Shown piece after piece: positions 37,424-47,115 of a DNA stretch of 64,000 nt. The DNA lies in the NCBI RefSeq assembly GCF_024498075.1, contig NZ_JANHOF010000001.1, forward strand, positions 186,001 through 250,000, given 5' to 3'. The DNA comes from Paenibacillus mendelii. Lineage in GTDB: Bacteria; Bacillota; Bacilli; Paenibacillales; Paenibacillaceae. The notes beneath the pieces were generated by a model that did no database searches, had not been told where the DNA came from, and worked only from the letters and a program-made list of their open reading frames with translations. A program made the translations under genes and the position numbers. Numbering within the stretch: the first letter of the stretch is position 1; each line of letters begins with the position of its first letter.

Positions 37424-37870
37424 ATGACATACGGAATTGTAGCTTATCAAGAAAAAGATCATGATAGATTAGTGGATATTTGGCATAAGGCTGTTGTTCA
37501 TACCCATACATTTCTGACGGAAAAGGATATTCAGTTTTAACATGACATGGTTAAAAATGGAGCTCTAAAAGAAGGAGAGATTTGGGTGGAATTTAATGAA
37601 GATGCAGAACCGATAGGATTTATCGGGCGTAACGGAACCATGATAGAGATGCTATTCGTAGACCCCAAATACCACGGGAAAGGTATAGGTAGCAGATTAA
37701 TTAATCACGCTATAAAAATAAAAGGAAGGAATCTTCAAGTTGATGTTAATGAGCAAAATGATGGAGCGTACGCATTTTACAAAAGGCTTGGATTTGTACA
37801 GGTTGGACGATCAGAACTGGACAACTCAGGTCAACCATTTCCTCTACTTCACTTGGAGTTAAAAAGTTAA
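37424..37870 (+). pseudogene. GNAT acetyltransferase gene with one in-frame stop
   Basis: ATG 37424, after CGGAGGATGAATA, opens a frame that is intact for 148 codons except for a TAA at 37538. Upstream lies IVAYQEKDHDRLVDIWHKAV and downstream MLFVDPKYHGKGIGSRLINH and the NDGAYAFYKRLGFVQVG end, all classical GNAT. A Tyr codon is usual at the stop position, so a single-base change explains it. The second half might be made from ATG 37547 but would lack part of the fold. Confidence 0.75.
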
Positions 37871-37900
37871 GCTAAAGGGTACTATAGTTGAACGAAACTA

Positions 37901-37927
37901 GGAGCAGTTTGCCGCGGCAGCTGCTCC
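37901..37927 (+). terminator. GC hairpin after the GNAT pseudogene
   Basis: GGAGCAG and CTGCTCC form a stem around GTTTGCCGCGGCAG, about 30 bp after the stop; TTGGTTT follows. Confidence 0.5.
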
Positions 37928-38032
37928 TTGGTTTAGACTTTCAAGTCCTAGTCCGCCGCTGATTGGCCCTGCTCCATCCAGTCCGGACCGGTGTAATCGA
38001 ACTTTCCGGCGACAAGCAATCAAGTCATAGAT

Positions 38033-38657
38033 TTAAGAAAATAAATCCGCTAAAGTTGAAAGTTTTTCTCTACGTTCTCTTTCCTTTTTTTCGCACAACT
38101 CCCAAACAACTTGTATTGCTGGGTGTAAATCCTTTTTGGGGCTTCTATCATAAAGACGCATATAGCAATCAACGTCCTCTCTTAACCCAGCTGCAATAGC
38201 ATACGCTTCTTGCTCCTCTTTGACTCCTGTTAACATCTTGTCAAAAAGCCCCATAGCGGCCCATCGATTTAGCTTTACAGCTGCATATAGTGTGCTCAGG
38301 ATAGCGTGTCTCTTGATATCAGGTAATGAAGCATAATTGTATACACCTATCATCTTTTGGGCTACTGTCTCAGCAAACTCAAACGTGTATCCAGTAATTT
38401 GTTCATTAATCGCCAGCCGGTATTTATTAAGCAATGGCAAAAATTCAGTAGCTAGGCTACTGGAAAAGGCGAAAACTAACCTGTCAGGAATTTTGTGAAA
38501 GTATTTGATTACATCGTCATTATCTTCCAAGCTTAAAACTAATTGAATAATTTTATTCGCATTCTCTTGATCATACTGATCTCTTTTTAGATTCTCGTTT
38601 GCAATATGCAGAAGTTCTTCATAATATCCTTCCTTGTTTCGATAAGGCTAATTTCAT
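38033..38657 (-). pseudogene. Unknown protein gene with a probable frameshift near its start
   Basis: A long open frame encodes EELLHIANENLKRDQYDQEN and continues through FAETVAQKMIGVYNYASLPD to 38033, but it has no start codon of its own except an internal TTG at 38530. In the adjacent frame ATG 38657 opens MKLALSKQGR. Removing one G at GGAAGG (about 38630) joins them into a 207-residue helical protein. Family not recognised. It lies 16 bp after the oxidoreductase gene on the same strand. Confidence 0.5.
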
Positions 38658-38673
38658 CTTGTTCGACAACTCC

Positions 38674-39882
38674 TTATCGATATCGGTATGAAGACCTGTT
38701 CTTGGTGAAATCCGGAAAAGCTACAGGCTTGCCATGTGCTTCTACCGATTGAACGGAGAGCGGGAACACACAGCTCATCGCTACCGAATCATAGACGTCA
38801 ATCTCCGGGCGCCGGTCTTCGAGTATGGCTGAAGCGAATTCTTCTATTACAAAATAATCCCCGTTAAATCCTGCCTCTTCGGCTTTTTCCTTATCCTTTT
38901 TCCACGATGGATGTTCGAATTCAGATGCATAATCCCACAGTGATGTCCACTCCACTAAGCCGGTATATGATTTCTCAGGCGAACGATCATCAAGCCAGAC
39001 AAGCGGGTTCTCCGCCGAGCTGCGAGCCGAGAGAAAAGCGCCCTTAGTACCTTGCAGTCCATAGTGGGCATAATTAAACGGTCTAGCCGAAGAAAAGTCG
39101 TTGCGCAAATAGATAACCGCACCTTGCTTCGTGCGAATTAACGTTAAGGATGAATCGCCCTGCTTCCAATATTCAGGCTTAGCCCCCGGATGCTCTGTTC
39201 CGAATATCTCGCCGAAATAACCGCTTTGGGAAGAAGGCTTCGACACGAACGTGGTCATGTAATCAAAGGCATCGCCGCGGTGAATGCCCAGCCACTGCGC
39301 TACCGGCCCAAGCGAATGGGTCGGGTAGTTATTGCCGTTATAGTCCTTCAGCATTTGGCCTCTCCATGTCAAGCTGCCATCCGCTGTATGCGTTGCGCTC
39401 CTCAGATCGTGAATATAGCCGCATTCCGCATGGGTAAGATCTCCGAACACCTGTTGATCGGTCATATTCTTAATCATCATGTTCTGGCGGAAGTAGCAGA
39501 AATTCTCCGTCATCATATAAATCTTACCTGTCTGCTCGGCCGTCTCGACAAGCTCCCAACAGTCCTCCAGCGTATGGGCAGCGGCTACCTCGCATAGAAC
39601 ATGCTTGCCGGCCTTCATGGCCTGTACGGCTTGCTGGGCATGAAGCATCATCGGGGTTGCTAGAAACACGGCATCAATCGAATCATCCTCCAGTACGTGA
39701 TTGAAGTCGTGAACGGTCTTTATCTCCGGGTATTTATCCTTCCATCTCTTCAAGACCTCATCATTCAGATCACATATAGCGGCAAGCTCGATCTTCCCTT
39801 CAAGAAATTCGATCGATTTCGTATACATAGAACCACGATTTCCCCCAATAACAGCCAAGCGCACACTTTTACTAGTCGTCAT
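38674..39882 (-). CDS. Gfo/Idh/MocA-family oxidoreductase
   Basis: The 402-residue protein begins with a Rossmann fold (VRLAVIGGNRGSMYTKSIEF), has AVFLATPMMLHAQQAVQAMK and then GKHVLCEVAAAHTLEDC, which carries the usual EKP site as CEV. This change at the catalytic Lys position is noteworthy. Such enzymes oxidise or reduce sugars and cyclitols with NAD(P). It is divergent from an AraC regulator that probably controls it. Confidence 0.85.
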   Translation of the reverse strand: MTTSKSVRLAVIGGNRGSMYTKSIEFLEGKIELAAICDLNDEVLKRWKDKYPEIKTVHDFNHVLEDDSIDAVFLATPMMLHAQQAVQAMKAGKHVLCEVAAAHTLEDCWELVETAEQTGKIYMMTENFCYFRQNMMIKNMTDQQVFGDLTHAECGYIHDLRSATHTADGSLTWRGQMLKDYNGNNYPTHSLGPVAQWLGIHRGDAFDYMTTFVSKPSSQSGYFGEIFGTEHPGAKPEYWKQGDSSLTLIRTKQGAVIYLRNDFSSARPFNYAHYGLQGTKGAFLSARSSAENPLVWLDDRSPEKSYTGLVEWTSLWDYASEFEHPSWKKDKEKAEEAGFNGDYFVIEEFASAILEDRRPEIDVYDSVAMSCVFPLSVQSVEAHGKPVAFPDFTKNRSSYRYR

Positions 39883-39942
39883 ACTGTATAGCCAGCTCCC
39901 TTCGCTTCCGAATTATTATCCCTTCAAGCTATGTTTACTATA

Positions 39943-39977
39943 GAATGAATCCGTTATAATACATATGGAATTCATTC
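39943..39977. promoter_or_regulatory. Dyad operator in the oxidoreductase/AraC intergenic region
   Basis: GAATGAATCC and GGAATTCATTC form an inverted repeat whose centre covers the -10 box TATAAT (39955-39960) of the AraC gene; GTTTAC at 39933 may be its -35. Probably the AraC-family binding site controlling both directions. Confidence 0.5.
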
Positions 39978-40019
39978 CGTCCTTCTTGGTAAAATATTCA
40001 GATGCAAGGGGAGGTTAGA

Positions 40020-40823
40020 ATGCAAGAAGAGCTCCAGACGGGGATTCTCGTATCCTCATTCGGAGAACTCGGTGAAGCATGGACCCATCTCCATATTAAG
40101 GATGATTTTAACCGTTTGTATTTCATGGTTGACGGACGATGCTCAATCAGCGTGGACGGCTTAAGCCTCACTCCTGCCTCCGGACAATTAATTTTGCTGC
40201 CCGCAGGAGCCGAGATTTCGGCTACTTCCTATAACGGAGAGAACTTTGCCAAGTACTTCTGCCATTTTACCGCCACGATCGGCGGCAGCCGTCTCTTCGA
40301 TTTGCTGCATACTGCGCCAGTGATTGAGGTTGAGGACACACTGCTGCTTGCAGAACAATTCCAGGAGCTGAACCGCTGTTTCTCAGGCGAGGGAATCACT
40401 TCAATCCTGCGCGCCAAGACGGTACTGAACCAGCTGCTATGTTACTTTATTGAGAAGAATCCTTCGGTCTCTCTTCATGATTCCGGTCACCCCTCCATAC
40501 AAAGCATGACTCGTGTGCTGGAATATATCGATCACCACTTAGCTGACAAATTGTCGGTTGAGGAATTAGCTAGACTGGTCCATTTTCATCCTCATTATTT
40601 CATTCAAGTGTTTCGAACGATGATGGGGTATTCACCCATGCAATATATTGCGAAGCTGCGATTCGAGAGAGCGTCGACCCTGCTCCTGTCCACGAAGCTG
40701 AATATCAATGAAATTGCCGAATATGTCGGGATTCATCCGGAGTACTTCACGAAGTTTTTCAAACATCATGGCGGTGTAAGTCCAACAGAATATCGAAATC
40801 AATCCAAAGCTGCTATAGAGTGA
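40020..40823 (+). CDS. AraC-family transcriptional regulator
   Basis: 267 residues: an N-terminal cupin-like sensor domain (FMVDGRCSISVDGLSLTPAS and LILLPAGAEISATSY) and a C-terminal AraC double HTH (VEELARLVHFHPHYFIQVFR and INEIAEYVGIHPEYFTKFFK followed by HHGGVSPTEYR). Start at ATG 40020 because GGGGAGGTTAGA precedes it; the ATG at 40002 has no such site. Likely activates the divergent oxidoreductase gene in response to a sugar. Confidence 0.9.
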   Translation: MQEELQTGILVSSFGELGEAWTHLHIKDDFNRLYFMVDGRCSISVDGLSLTPASGQLILLPAGAEISATSYNGENFAKYFCHFTATIGGSRLFDLLHTAPVIEVEDTLLLAEQFQELNRCFSGEGITSILRAKTVLNQLLCYFIEKNPSVSLHDSGHPSIQSMTRVLEYIDHHLADKLSVEELARLVHFHPHYFIQVFRTMMGYSPMQYIAKLRFERASTLLLSTKLNINEIAEYVGIHPEYFTKFFKHHGGVSPTEYRNQSKAAIE

Positions 40824-41018
40824 AAAGGGTTTATTGTTAGGGATGAATCTCCTATGAAACTGCTCTTACAGAAGAAGTATGAGATGCTATCGAAGGTGTA
40901 AATGGTGAAAAACGAGGTTGTTAATGACATTAATCATCGGACAATCGTCAGAGATCGCTGCTTATGGTGATTAACGAAGAAACGAATTTAATAGATTGAT
41001 TGACTAAGAAAAATGTAA

Positions 41019-41042
41019 AAGGGCGGCACGATCCCCGCCCTT
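41019..41042 (-). terminator. Terminator of the phosphotransferase gene
   Basis: On the minus strand AAGGGCGG, GGATCGTG, CCGCCCTT then TTTACATTTTTC, 7 bp after the stop codon. Confidence 0.75.
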
Positions 41043-41048
41043 CCTCAG

Positions 41049-42062
41049 CTAACTCCATATATTAACAATAGGTATACCGTTCTCCAGCCTGTTCCTGCTT
41101 TCGGCGATCCAATCCTTGAACCATTGATTATCTGAATGGCTGAATGATTCATCGCCATCATAATTCCGATGAGCTCCAATATAAACAATCAGCTCTCTAA
41201 GTTGAAGGAACAGCGGCAGTTGTTTCAACCAATCATCATCCAGCGTATTCTCCGAACGGTAGCCCTCCATGAATGGCTTCATGAATCGTTGTGCTTGTTC
41301 TTCGCGGAGTGCTCTTCCATCCTCATCACCATACACATAAACAAGATAATACAGCTGAATCGCGATATCCTCAACAAACCAGCTATACTGCGCTTCATCA
41401 AAATCAAAGAGAGTGATATCCCCCTGCTCATTAATGAAGAAATTCCCGACCCCCATATCTCCGTGAATGAGTCCGTAATCATCTTCTTTATGTGATAAAT
41501 TATTAATCTCATTAACTAATTGCAAATAGCGTTCCTTTATGCGTAGTTGTGAGTCTGGCAGAAAATCAATGTTTTGCAAGTAATAATTGTCTGTCCATTC
41601 CTGTCTTCTGACCGAAGCATCCTCAGGTTGATACAGCTTGGATAGAGCATGGATCTTCCCTGTCATCCGTCCTAGCTTCTCATAGAGTACAACGTCTTCT
41701 AGACATTCGGGATAGCTTATCTTTCTACCCTCAGCTTTCTCGAAAGACACTACAGTAAAATACATCCCTGACGCTTCGATTACTTCAGTCATAACCCCAT
41801 TCAGGGAACAGATCGGGATGGACACCGACATTCCGTTACGAGCCAAGTAGAGGATCCAATCCAGTTCAGCTTGGACAATGTTAACGGTTCGATGAGAGCT
41901 TGGGGTGAATCTTAAGATATAAGACTTACCCTGAAGTTGATATTCGTATACGAAGTTCTGAAATCCCCCAATATAGTTCAGTTCCTTCATGTTAACACCA
42001 TATTGGGCCGCTGCCAGTTCTACTAGCCGGTCATTGAAAATCTCTATAATCGATTTTTCCAT
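41049..42062 (-). CDS. Aminoglycoside/choline kinase-like phosphotransferase
   Basis: 337 residues with the APH/choline kinase fold: the ATP-lobe YILRFTPSSHRTVNIVQAEL, catalytic loop LIHGDMGVGNFFINEQGD and Mg-binding LFDFDEAQYSWFVEDIA. It phosphorylates a hydroxyl on a small molecule; the substrate cannot be told, and it should not be called a resistance gene on this evidence. GGAGGACTTATTCCT precedes the ATG. Confidence 0.85.
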   Translation of the reverse strand: MEKSIIEIFNDRLVELAAAQYGVNMKELNYIGGFQNFVYEYQLQGKSYILRFTPSSHRTVNIVQAELDWILYLARNGMSVSIPICSLNGVMTEVIEASGMYFTVVSFEKAEGRKISYPECLEDVVLYEKLGRMTGKIHALSKLYQPEDASVRRQEWTDNYYLQNIDFLPDSQLRIKERYLQLVNEINNLSHKEDDYGLIHGDMGVGNFFINEQGDITLFDFDEAQYSWFVEDIAIQLYYLVYVYGDEDGRALREEQAQRFMKPFMEGYRSENTLDDDWLKQLPLFLQLRELIVYIGAHRNYDGDESFSHSDNQWFKDWIAESRNRLENGIPIVNIWS

Positions 42063-42309
42063 AGGAATAAGTCCTCCTCATCCATGTCTATGAATCTTAA
42101 TCCTGTAATTACCTCATACTATTGAAGCATAGGCCTGGTGACATACGAACCCTCTTTTCTTCTACGAAAATAAACTCTCACAATCATATTGAAATAGGTA
42201 AATGTAGTCAATACAGCACCTTCTCCTATTGGCTATACTGACGGGTATCGTTTTGTTATAGCCGTTCTTCTCCTGATGAGTCGTGATAAAATCCAACTAA
42301 CGCTGTTAT

Positions 42310-42762
42310 CATCAACATGAAGCTATGCCTGGTCTTGCTGTCGGGATCATCAACGATTATCGAATGTTATATGCCAAGGGGTTTGGCAGGAACATTATGA
42401 CAGATCAGGAATGCCGGATGAAGATGATTATGAAAGGGATCGGCCCCGATTAGCTTGGTGAGATACGTGAGAAGTATTCACATCATCGCGAAAGTATCAG
42501 GGTTGAGTTTTGAGCATATATGAGGGAGCATATTATAGAACCGGCATCGATGCGAGGCAGTTCGTTTCTCAAGCATGAGGCAGATTGTCATTTGGCAGCA
42601 CCTCATGTTCTCGGTGTGGAGAACGGTTATGGATGCTCTGTTAGCGATGTATTCCCCTATAATCGTGCTCATGGCCCCAGCTCCACGTTATACGCAAATA
42701 CCGAAGATATGTGCCGCTATGCTATAGCTCAATTGAATAGAGGTTCAACTCCTGAAGACTAA
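42310..42762 (+). pseudogene. Serine hydrolase (class C beta-lactamase family) remnant
   Basis: A first piece reads AMPGLAVGIINDYRMLYAKG followed by a stop at 42451. A second piece, from about 42518 in another frame, reads MREHIIEPASMRGSSFLKHE and VFPYNRAHGPSSTLYANTED followed by MCRYAIAQLNRG. Both fit penicillin-binding/beta-lactamase-fold hydrolases, but the stretch with the SxxK motif is missing and frames are broken. Confidence 0.65.
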
Positions 42763-42849
42763 GCGCGAACAGTTACGATGTAGAGATCATGCCGCGCGAC
42801 GTAAGTAGTCTCTACCTTCTTTTAGCGGAATCAGGAGAGTCCTTTCTTG

Positions 42850-43437
42850 CTATACCTCTATAAAATAATATCCAAAAGCATTTACGATCTCTGTGTTCTT
42901 ATAGCGGTGTATTCGCTGGTTTCTTCCATAGTTCAAGTGCTGATGCCCGTGCAGCAAATATTTAGGATTATACTGGTTCATGAATGTAGAGAAACATTCA
43001 AATCCTCTATGGCATAAATCTTCCCCATCTCCAAGCTTATACACTGGGGCATGAGTGACAAGAATATCTACACCTTTGCTAAGCAATAGCTTCGGCTTGA
43101 GTTTCGTTATGCGCCATCTCATTTGCCGTTCTGTATATTGATAATCACCTGGGCTATACCGGAAGCTGCCGCCAAGCCCCAATATACGAACTCCTTTGAA
43201 CGTAACGATCCTGTCTTCAATACTATCGCATCCTTCAGGAGGATTGACTTTGTAGTCCGTATCGTGGTTTCCATGTACATACAATAGTGGTGCATGAATC
43301 ATGCTCACCAGAAATGATAAATAAGCTGCCTTAAGATCCCCACAAGAAATGATTAATCGGACATCCTTGAACTTTTCAGGATCAAAATGGTCCCAAATGA
43401 ATTTGGATTCCTCATCGGAGACAACCAATATTTTCAT
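42850..43437 (-). CDS. Metallophosphoesterase
   Basis: 195 residues with calcineurin-like metal ligands: VVSDEES (the usual DxH is changed), ISCGDLKAAYL, VHGNHDTDYKV, LVTHAPVY and HGHQHLNYG. Members are phosphodiesterases or phosphatases for nucleotides, cyclic nucleotides or proteins. The altered first motif may change metal binding. Its ATG overlaps the end of the preceding lipoprotein gene (ATGA), so the pair formed an operon. Confidence 0.8.
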   Translation of the reverse strand: MKILVVSDEESKFIWDHFDPEKFKDVRLIISCGDLKAAYLSFLVSMIHAPLLYVHGNHDTDYKVNPPEGCDSIEDRIVTFKGVRILGLGGSFRYSPGDYQYTERQMRWRITKLKPKLLLSKGVDILVTHAPVYKLGDGEDLCHRGFECFSTFMNQYNPKYLLHGHQHLNYGRNQRIHRYKNTEIVNAFGYYFIEV

Positions 43438-43746
43438 TCGATCTCCTCCGGTTCGACTTCGGCTGGATAATCAATTGTAAGTAAATCAACTTTCTTATGA
43501 ATGTCATTATATTCGTATGTAGAGAAATAAATCCGATCAACTTCAATCAAATTCCAGAGATTGAAATCTTTAATTGTAATTTCAAATGAAACTGCATCTT
43601 TGTCGTACCGTTATGAATTGATTCCCGTCGTCCTTGGTTTCTTTACTAATTATTTGAATATACGAAGTAGCGGAAGTTGGTCCACTACACGAAGTCATGG
43701 AAAGTACGAGTGCGATTAACACACATAAGCGCAAGATAAGGCTCAC
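43434..43746 (-). pseudogene. Small lipoprotein gene with one frameshift
   Basis: GTG 43746 (GAGGTGAGATT upstream) starts a lipoprotein signal, LCVLIALVLSMTSCSG. The frame is lost near 43610 and the mature part (YDKDAVSFEITIKDFNLWNL, ending DYPAEVEPEEIE) continues one frame over to 43434. The total length is 3n+1, so one base has been inserted or two lost. Coupled to the metallophosphoesterase gene. Confidence 0.6.
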
Positions 43747-43785
43747 AATCTCACCTCGAATATTTTAATCAATAGCATCGTTCGA

Positions 43786-44212
43786 GGGTCTGTCAATAAT
43801 TTTGTGTAAACTCTTTTTCAAGGATTCCCCCGAGGGGGAAATCCATCTTAACGTAGATGCTGTCCAACCCGATCTGGGAAGAAAACGGAGAGTTGGAGGA
43901 GCATCTGACCCCAGTTTTGGACACGGCCTGTCCATTTGCGAATGACGTCCATCGTGGAAAGATAGAGCATTTTAAGAAGGGCTTCATCGGAAGGAAATAT
44001 ACTTTTGCCCTTCGTCACTTTACGCAGCTGGCGATGATAGCTCTCAATGATGTTCGTTGTGTAGATGAGCTTACGGATCTCAGGCGGGTACTTAAAGAAG
44101 GTCGCCAGCTCGTCCCAATTATTGCGCCAGGAACGAACGATGAGGGGATATTTCGTGCCCCAGATTTCTTCGAAGCGATCGAGCTCTGCGAGGGCGGCTT
44201 CTTCGGTTGAGT
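43786..44212 (-). mobile_element. IS256-type transposase 3' fragment with terminal repeat
   Basis: Minus-strand coding from 44212 to the TAA at 43848 gives the end of a mutator-type transposase: STEEAALAELDRFEEIWGTK, YPLIVRSWRNNWDELATFF, IRKLIYTTNIIESYHRQLRK and the shared C-terminus. The outer end GGGTCTGTCAATAATTTTGT at 43786 is the terminal repeat. The 5' two thirds are missing; the break is at about 44212. Nearly identical to 14426-14652 in inverted orientation. Confidence 0.85.
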
Positions 44213-44352
44213 ATCATACATATACCTGTATGGGTATTATTATAATAGGTGATGCTTTACCTTTTGTCAACCATTGTCCTCCAGACTTTCCTCAGTATTC
44301 CTCACGGAAGTGACTTAATTTGAATTTCACAGTATAAACCGATTCGAGGTGG

Positions 44353-45558
44353 TTACTCGATTTCAATTTCCATTCCGTCCCCATGCTGGTTCGCGTTGTC
44401 AGGGAAGGGTTCCACCGTCCTGCCGCTATTCGTAATACGAACTTTAACATCGATGCTTTTAAGCGATTCCGCGTCAAGAGGGAACTCCCTGGATCGTGTG
44501 ATATTGCGCCATTCCTGCAGGTTTTTTCGATATAGGGAGTCCAATAGATTCAGAATATCGGTCTTTTGCTTGAGCCCTTCCATAAAGGTTCGCCTGATCT
44601 CTTCTTCGATCAGTTTTTCCGAGCGGCTCGTTATAAACGACTCGGAAGCCTCTCTTCCCATTTCACCAATGCTGCCTTTTACAGTTACTTTAATGTTAAA
44701 ATACACCTTGCCTTTGCGAATTTCCGGATTAATTCGTGGTTTTGGATGTTCAAATACAACGCTGGCAACAGGATGCTTTTTTTCCGAATCAATAACGAGC
44801 GGGGTGCGGGCTGTGCTTCTTTCCAACCAACGACTCCCCGTAACCTTTTCCTTGGACAGCCAGCCGTTCCACTTCCCGTCTTTGATCATACCAATCCCTT
44901 CGATTTCGAGAGCGCTGTACTTTTGCTTCTTGTCAAGCCAATATCCCTTGGATAACGTAATCAAGGGAAGAAGTGGGGTTTTACCCGGTTCTCTCATTTC
45001 GACAATCAGCCGGTTTAACCGTATAGGCTGTATAAAAGAGCTTTGGTTGTATACGTCATTCGGATCGCCTAGTTGCGAATAGACAGGTGAGGACTCCAGT
45101 ATGGGCGAAGCGAGCAGTACCTCTTCCACTGACGCCCGGGTTCCGAATACCCATAGCGTATATCGAAATTCGCTATAGCGGGTTAGAATGTCTATTACTT
45201 CGTGAATGCCAAGTTTTAATACCGATTCACTTATGATGACTGTGTTAAGATGGCCCCAATAGATTCTCCTTTGTGAAGTAGCATATAAATTATGGAGAGC
45301 GGATTGGATCGAATTTCCGTGCCCTTTCCCTACCCACGCTCCCGTCTCGGGTTCACTTTTGCCCCCACCGCCTTCCTGCATGCCTAACGTGGAAAAATCC
45401 AAAATTTGCACGTCGAGCTGATACTGTCCATCTTTATAATCAATTCCCACGGCATGTGCATAAAACATATGATCCAATTCCCTCATATTCCAACAACCCG
45501 TTAGCAGGGGACACAACAAAAAAACGTACAATGCCATCTTCCAATAGCGACTTTTCAT
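44353..45558 (-). CDS. Ger(x)C-family lipoprotein subunit, operon 2
   Basis: 401 residues, lipobox LTGC (Cys22) followed by WNMRELDHMFYAHAVGIDYK, the family hallmark. A Gly-rich segment EGGGGKSEPETG occurs near residue 63. Last gene of the B-A-C operon, starting one base after the gerA stop. It is only distantly similar to the C subunit of operon 1, so the two receptors probably answer different germinants. Confidence 0.9.
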   Translation of the reverse strand: MKSRYWKMALYVFLLCPLLTGCWNMRELDHMFYAHAVGIDYKDGQYQLDVQILDFSTLGMQEGGGGKSEPETGAWVGKGHGNSIQSALHNLYATSQRRIYWGHLNTVIISESVLKLGIHEVIDILTRYSEFRYTLWVFGTRASVEEVLLASPILESSPVYSQLGDPNDVYNQSSFIQPIRLNRLIVEMREPGKTPLLPLITLSKGYWLDKKQKYSALEIEGIGMIKDGKWNGWLSKEKVTGSRWLERSTARTPLVIDSEKKHPVASVVFEHPKPRINPEIRKGKVYFNIKVTVKGSIGEMGREASESFITSRSEKLIEEEIRRTFMEGLKQKTDILNLLDSLYRKNLQEWRNITRSREFPLDAESLKSIDVKVRITNSGRTVEPFPDNANQHGDGMEIEIE

Positions 45559-47115
45559 TTATTTGCCGCTCCTCTTCCTTGTTGAATCCTGCGTATTCAA
45601 CATCTTTGGACGCTTTTTCAAATAGGTAGCGGGAACGCGAAACAGCGCCTGAACGAGGTCACGTAAAATTAAAGGTGAAATCGGGGCCAGATAAGGGATT
45701 CCGAAAGAACGCAAATTGGCGAGGCTGATCAAAACCACAAATACGGAGAGGAGAAAACCGAATATCCCCAGGAAAGAACTGACGATGAGGATCCCGATCC
45801 TCAGAATACTCACGGCTCCAATCAATGACTGATTTACAAGGGTAAATGTGGCCACAGCGGATGTCGCTATCACAACCAATAACATGGGACTCGTAAACCC
45901 CGCGCGAATGGCTGCGTCCCCGATGATCAAGCCCCCTACTACCGTAAGCGTTTGACCGATAGCGCTCGGAAGACGTGCGCCCGCTTCCCGAAAAAGTTCG
46001 AACATAAGCAGCATGAGCAGGGCTTCCAACGGACCGGGAAGCGGTACTCCTTTTCTGGACATGACGAGCGTTGCCAGCAATGTTAAAGGAATTTGATCTT
46101 GATGATACATGCCGATTCCGACATAAAAACCGGGTAAAAACAAGGCGATACACAAGCCCAACAGCCTTAATAGTCTGCCGAATGCCACAAGCGAATAGGA
46201 ATTATGAACATCCTCCGCGGACTTAAAAATCAGCGTCAGATTGGCCGGAGCGATAATCGCCGTCGGCACGCCGTCCAGAATAATGGCAAAGCGACCGCGC
46301 AACAAGGTGGAAACAACGAAATCTGGCCGGCCTGTATAATCGAAGAGCGGAAACAGGGTGAATTTCGATTCCGCCAACAATTCCTCCAGTTCACTGCTGC
46401 TATAAACCGCATCAATGTCGATTTCAGACAGCCGGTTTTTGACTTCCTCCACCACTTCCGGTCGGATGACATCTTTAATGTAAAGGAGTCCTGCCTTGGT
46501 CTGGCTTCGCTCTCCGAGTATATATTGTTCGTAGGAAAGGGAATTGGTCCGCAATCTTTTCCGAACCAGCGCAACGTTGACGGTAAGGTCCTCGACAAAC
46601 CCGTCCCGCGGTCCGCGAATCGAAACGTCCGTATTGGCATCTTCGGGTTTTCGTGCAGGAGAGTTTGCAATATCAATCATGTGGGCGGATGCCAGGCCTT
46701 CAAAAAACAAAATCAATTGCCCGTTGAACACTTTTGTCACAAGGTTATCCAGCATCTCCTCCCTTTTTAGAGTAGATATCGGCCATCCGGAAATGAGCAC
46801 ATCCTCGTTTAACGGCTGGAGACGAATTTCGTCCAAACATTTGCGCAGGCTTGGAATGATCGTTTCATTAATTAGTTTCGTATCAGATAATCCTTCGCAA
46901 TAGACCAGCAAGGCAGACACGTCTTGTCCTTCGTGAAATCCCATTTTTTGAATTTTGACATCCTGACAATCCCCGAACGTTTCCTTTGCCCACTCTTCAT
47001 TTTTATCCAAAGAAGAGACAACACATCGGGCTCCCGCAGCGGCAGACGGTTCCTGATGGTTTTGAGCATGTCGTTTCTTTGTGAAAAACTTGGTGACAGG
47101 CTGCCAAGATTTCAT
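45559..47115 (-). CDS. GerA-family germinant receptor A subunit, operon 2
   Basis: 518 residues with GerAA features: KVFNGQLILFFEGLASAHMI, the conserved RGPRDGFVEDLTVNVALVRK, then C-terminal membrane helices beginning LRLLGLCIALFLPGFYVGIG and IPLTLLATLVMSRKGVPLPG. Middle gene of the operon, overlapping gerB by 4 bases. Confidence 0.9.
   Translation of the reverse strand: MKSWQPVTKFFTKKRHAQNHQEPSAAAGARCVVSSLDKNEEWAKETFGDCQDVKIQKMGFHEGQDVSALLVYCEGLSDTKLINETIIPSLRKCLDEIRLQPLNEDVLISGWPISTLKREEMLDNLVTKVFNGQLILFFEGLASAHMIDIANSPARKPEDANTDVSIRGPRDGFVEDLTVNVALVRKRLRTNSLSYEQYILGERSQTKAGLLYIKDVIRPEVVEEVKNRLSEIDIDAVYSSSELEELLAESKFTLFPLFDYTGRPDFVVSTLLRGRFAIILDGVPTAIIAPANLTLIFKSAEDVHNSYSLVAFGRLLRLLGLCIALFLPGFYVGIGMYHQDQIPLTLLATLVMSRKGVPLPGPLEALLMLLMFELFREAGARLPSAIGQTLTVVGGLIIGDAAIRAGFTSPMLLVVIATSAVATFTLVNQSLIGAVSILRIGILIVSSFLGIFGFLLSVFVVLISLANLRSFGIPYLAPISPLILRDLVQALFRVPATYLKKRPKMLNTQDSTRKRSGK

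Noticed and set aside
37930..38010. Short resemblance to the inner part of the attC-like elements (GCTGATT, CCCTGCT, GTCCGGACC)
   Set aside because: No TAAC or GTTA cores and no outer arms; the match is too short to claim an element.
41049..42062. Annotation of the phosphotransferase as an aminoglycoside resistance gene
   Set aside because: The fold is shared with many kinases of ordinary metabolism; nothing in the sequence or context specifies an antibiotic.
44396..45082. Plus-strand open frame of 228 codons over the second ger operon
   Set aside because: Entirely antisense to the operon 2 GerAC lipoprotein gene and without a ribosome site.
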